From NCBI GenBank assembly GCA_021807675.1, contig JAKBCR010000022.1:1-33266 (forward strand): a stretch of 33,266 bases of DNA, in the 5' to 3' direction. Positions 31,883-33,266 of this stretch are shown here, one piece after another. This stretch comes from Pseudomonadota bacterium. Lineage in GTDB: Bacteria > Pseudomonadota > Gammaproteobacteria > Steroidobacterales > Steroidobacteraceae. How positions within the stretch are numbered: the stretch's first letter is position 1; every line of letters begins with the position of its first letter. The position numbers and the translations under genes are program-made. Below the pieces are notes generated by a model. The model ran no database searches and was not told the origin of the DNA. It worked only from the letters and a program-made list of their open reading frames with translations.

Positions 31883-32500
31883 ATGACGAGCCTGCACAAG
31901 TCCCATTCCGAAGCCTGCGAGCGAAATCGCGGGCCGATACTCGAGGTGCTGCGGGTCCATTTCGCCGATCGACGCCAGGTGCTCGAGATCGGCAGCGGTA
32001 CCGGACAACATGGCGTGCATTTCGCCGCCGCCCTGCCGCGCCTTACCTGGCAGACCTCCGACGTCGAGTCCAATCTTCCCGATATTCGGCTGCGGCTGCA
32101 GGAGGCGGGTCTGCCCAACCTTCCGCAGCCGATTGCACTCGATGTAGCAGGCTCCTGGCCCGACGCCCGTTTCGATGCGGTCTTCACGGCGAATACGCTC
32201 CATATCATGAGCTGGCCGCAGGTGCGTACTCTCTTTGCGGCGCTGCCCGGAGTGCTCACCGCCGATGCCCTGTTGGCCCTATACGGGCCTTTCAACTACG
32301 ACGGGCGCTTCACCAGCCCGAGCAACGCCGCGTTCGATGAATGGCTCAAGCAACGCTCGCCGCAAAGCGGCATCCGTGACTTCACCGCCATCGAGGAGCT
32401 TGCGCGCTCGAGCGGGTTCGCTCTCGTGGAGGATCGGCCGATGCCGGCGAACAATCGCACGCTCATCTGGCGGCGCACTGCCGGAAGCTCGGACGGGTAG
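31883..32500 (+). CDS. DUF938 family class I SAM-dependent methyltransferase
   Basis: 205-residue methyltransferase-like protein. SAM-binding motif I is VLEIGSGTGQHGVHFA; the acidic residue after beta 2 is in WQTSDVESNLPDIR, motif IV-like sequence is AVFTANTLHIMSW, and GPFNYDGRFTSPSNAAFD is characteristic of the DUF938 family. The substrate is unknown. The ATG at 31883 is preceded by GGCGCCGCC with no clear ribosome site; upstream in-frame codons at 31838 add 15 non-conserved residues. It lies 63 bases downstream of uup in the same orientation. Confidence 0.85.
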   Translation: MTSLHKSHSEACERNRGPILEVLRVHFADRRQVLEIGSGTGQHGVHFAAALPRLTWQTSDVESNLPDIRLRLQEAGLPNLPQPIALDVAGSWPDARFDAVFTANTLHIMSWPQVRTLFAALPGVLTADALLALYGPFNYDGRFTSPSNAAFDEWLKQRSPQSGIRDFTAIEELARSSGFALVEDRPMPANNRTLIWRRTAGSSDG

Positions 32501-32610
32501 AGAGGGACCGCCGCCGCCCGTCTTTGCCGCTGGATCGCGATGGCGCGCCTCGGCGAAGACTGCCAGAATCTTCTGCGGCCATACCGGCGCGTGGAAGTAA
32601 CGGGAATCGC

Positions 32611-32871
32611 ATGATCGGCTTGAGCAAGCTCATCGAGATCGTCGGCTGGGTCGGTGCGATAGTCGTGATCGCCGCCTTCGGGGGCGTCTCCTACGGATGG
32701 GTGGACGGCCGCAGCAGGCTCTATCAGGCACTCAACATCGTGGGCGGATTGCTGCTCGCCGTGAATACGGCCTGGCATCGCGCGTGGCCATCGGTGGCCG
32801 TGAACATCATCTGGACCGCCATCGCCGTCGGGGCGCTGATGGCCAGGCTGACGCCCCGCCGCGCGCTCTAG
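32611..32871 (+). CDS. CBU_0592-type small membrane protein
   Basis: 86-residue inner-membrane protein with three predicted helices: VGWVGAIVVIAAFGGVSYGW (about 11-30), LNIVGGLLLAVNTAWHRAWP (about 41-58), and VAVNIIWTAIAVGALMARL (about 62-80). The pattern GW.GA......YGW...........N..G...L..N....RAWPS...N..W fits the small CBU_0592-like domain family as I recall it. No function is known. It starts at ATG 32611, 110 bases after the methyltransferase, after GTGGAAG and CGGGAA upstream. Confidence 0.8.
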   Translation: MIGLSKLIEIVGWVGAIVVIAAFGGVSYGWVDGRSRLYQALNIVGGLLLAVNTAWHRAWPSVAVNIIWTAIAVGALMARLTPRRAL

Positions 32872-32973
32872 CCCGCTCGATCTCAAAACACCCCGCCGCG
32901 CGGATGTCGAAGACAGGGGCGCCCATTCGGCCATGGAGCAAGGGCTGCGATCCGAAAGAGGAGAAGATCCAAC

Positions 32974-33266
32974 ATGCCCGATTCCGCGCGACTCCACAGA
33001 GTCCTGGCGACCCATCCAGCGAAGGTCTATCGCGCATTCCTCGAGCCGGATGCGCTCGCCAAGTGGCTCCCGCCGAATGGCTTCACCTGCGCCAGTTCAT
33101 CAACTGGAGCCCAGAATCGGCTATCTCATCTGGAATGGCAGCCACGAGGAGCGCAAGGGACTGTGGGCAATCATCATCCTCACCGCGGAGACGATGCTCT
33201 TTTTCGTGGTGGCGACCGTCGGCGCGCTGCTTGCCGCCGCGGTCGTGCCGCTCATGAAGCGCCTGT
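32974..33266 (+). pseudogene. 5' fragment of an SRPBCC (AHSA1-like) gene joined to foreign sequence
   Basis: ATG 32974 follows AGAGGAGAAG. The first 39 residues (MPDSARLHRVLATHPAKVYR, AFLEPDALAKWLPPNGFTC) match the N-terminus of AHSA1/START-like SRPBCC proteins, which normally continue TVHH-x-D-x-K-x-GG. Here the sequence changes right after Cys39 to a low-complexity, Arg- and His-rich shadow reading, while a different frame becomes membrane-protein-like. The gene is broken by a deletion or recombination, or by an assembly join, near 33090. Confidence 0.7.
33092..33266 (+). pseudogene. 3' fragment of a membrane protein gene, open to the window edge
   Basis: In the second frame from about 33092 the translation reads LEPRIGYLIWNGSHEERKG then LWAIIILTAETMLFFVVATV and a second hydrophobic run ending in VVPLMKRL. 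This is the coding pattern of a transporter C-terminus (one or two helices and a basic end). The closing helix and PLMKRL resemble proton-dependent peptide transporters, but the piece is too short to be sure. It has no start codon of its own. Confidence 0.45.

Overview
The window is about 33 kb of GC-rich, gene-dense DNA from a gammaproteobacterium. Its gene families (Fe-superoxide dismutase, RND and EmrAB/TolC pumps, a Uup-type ABC-F protein, DksA/TraR zinc finger, periplasmic trehalase, DUF5985, CBU_0592-type membrane protein) fit a Steroidobacteraceae/Xanthomonadales-like lineage. That placement is inferred from family composition, not proven. I see no rRNA, tRNA, CRISPR array, prophage or intact insertion sequence.

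Layout, left to right. 1-968: a ClC-type anion transport protein (minus) running off the left edge. 1102-5334: iron superoxide dismutase, two hairpins, a two-domain M16 zinc protease and a convergent exported protein of unknown function. 5511-9340: a ferritin-like four-helix protein, then three minus-strand metabolic enzymes (Cds1-like PLP enzyme and 2-hydroxyacid dehydrogenase translationally coupled; a 3-hydroxyisobutyrate-dehydrogenase-like enzyme). 9533-10020: two tiny minus-strand genes separated by an in-frame terminator hairpin, with their own promoter. 10290-11861: a divergent HxlR regulator/pirin pair. 12049-16260: an RND efflux adaptor/pump operon without an outer-membrane partner. 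16517-18670: an ABC-2 exporter tightly coupled to a phosphoribosyltransferase gene, followed by decayed pieces of proton-pumping NADH dehydrogenase subunits. 19290-21653: a repeat-containing SPOR lipoprotein, then a small-gene cassette (winged-helix-like protein plus two DUF5985 membrane proteins) that has been tandemly duplicated and partly destroyed. 21595-26328: a MarR-EmrA-EmrB-NodT multidrug efflux operon whose last gene runs into the duplicated cassette. 26469-32871: trehalase, glycerol kinase, DksA-like zinc finger, ABC-F ATPase, DUF938 methyltransferase and a small membrane protein. 32974-33266: an SRPBCC gene broken after about 39 codons and joined to the tail of an unrelated membrane protein.

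Functional themes are stress and toxicity handling (SOD, ferritin-like protein, pirin/HxlR, two efflux systems, ABC-F) and carbon or solute metabolism (trehalase, glycerol kinase, cysteine and hydroxyacid enzymes). The most unusual parts are the small-gene region with an internal terminator, the duplicated DUF5985 cassette that rewrites the end of the efflux outer-membrane gene, the NADH dehydrogenase remnants, and the direct-repeat-flanked palindrome between pirin and the RND pump. I found no clear new defence or biosynthetic system. Most genes belong to known families, and the novelty lies in small genes and rearrangement scars.
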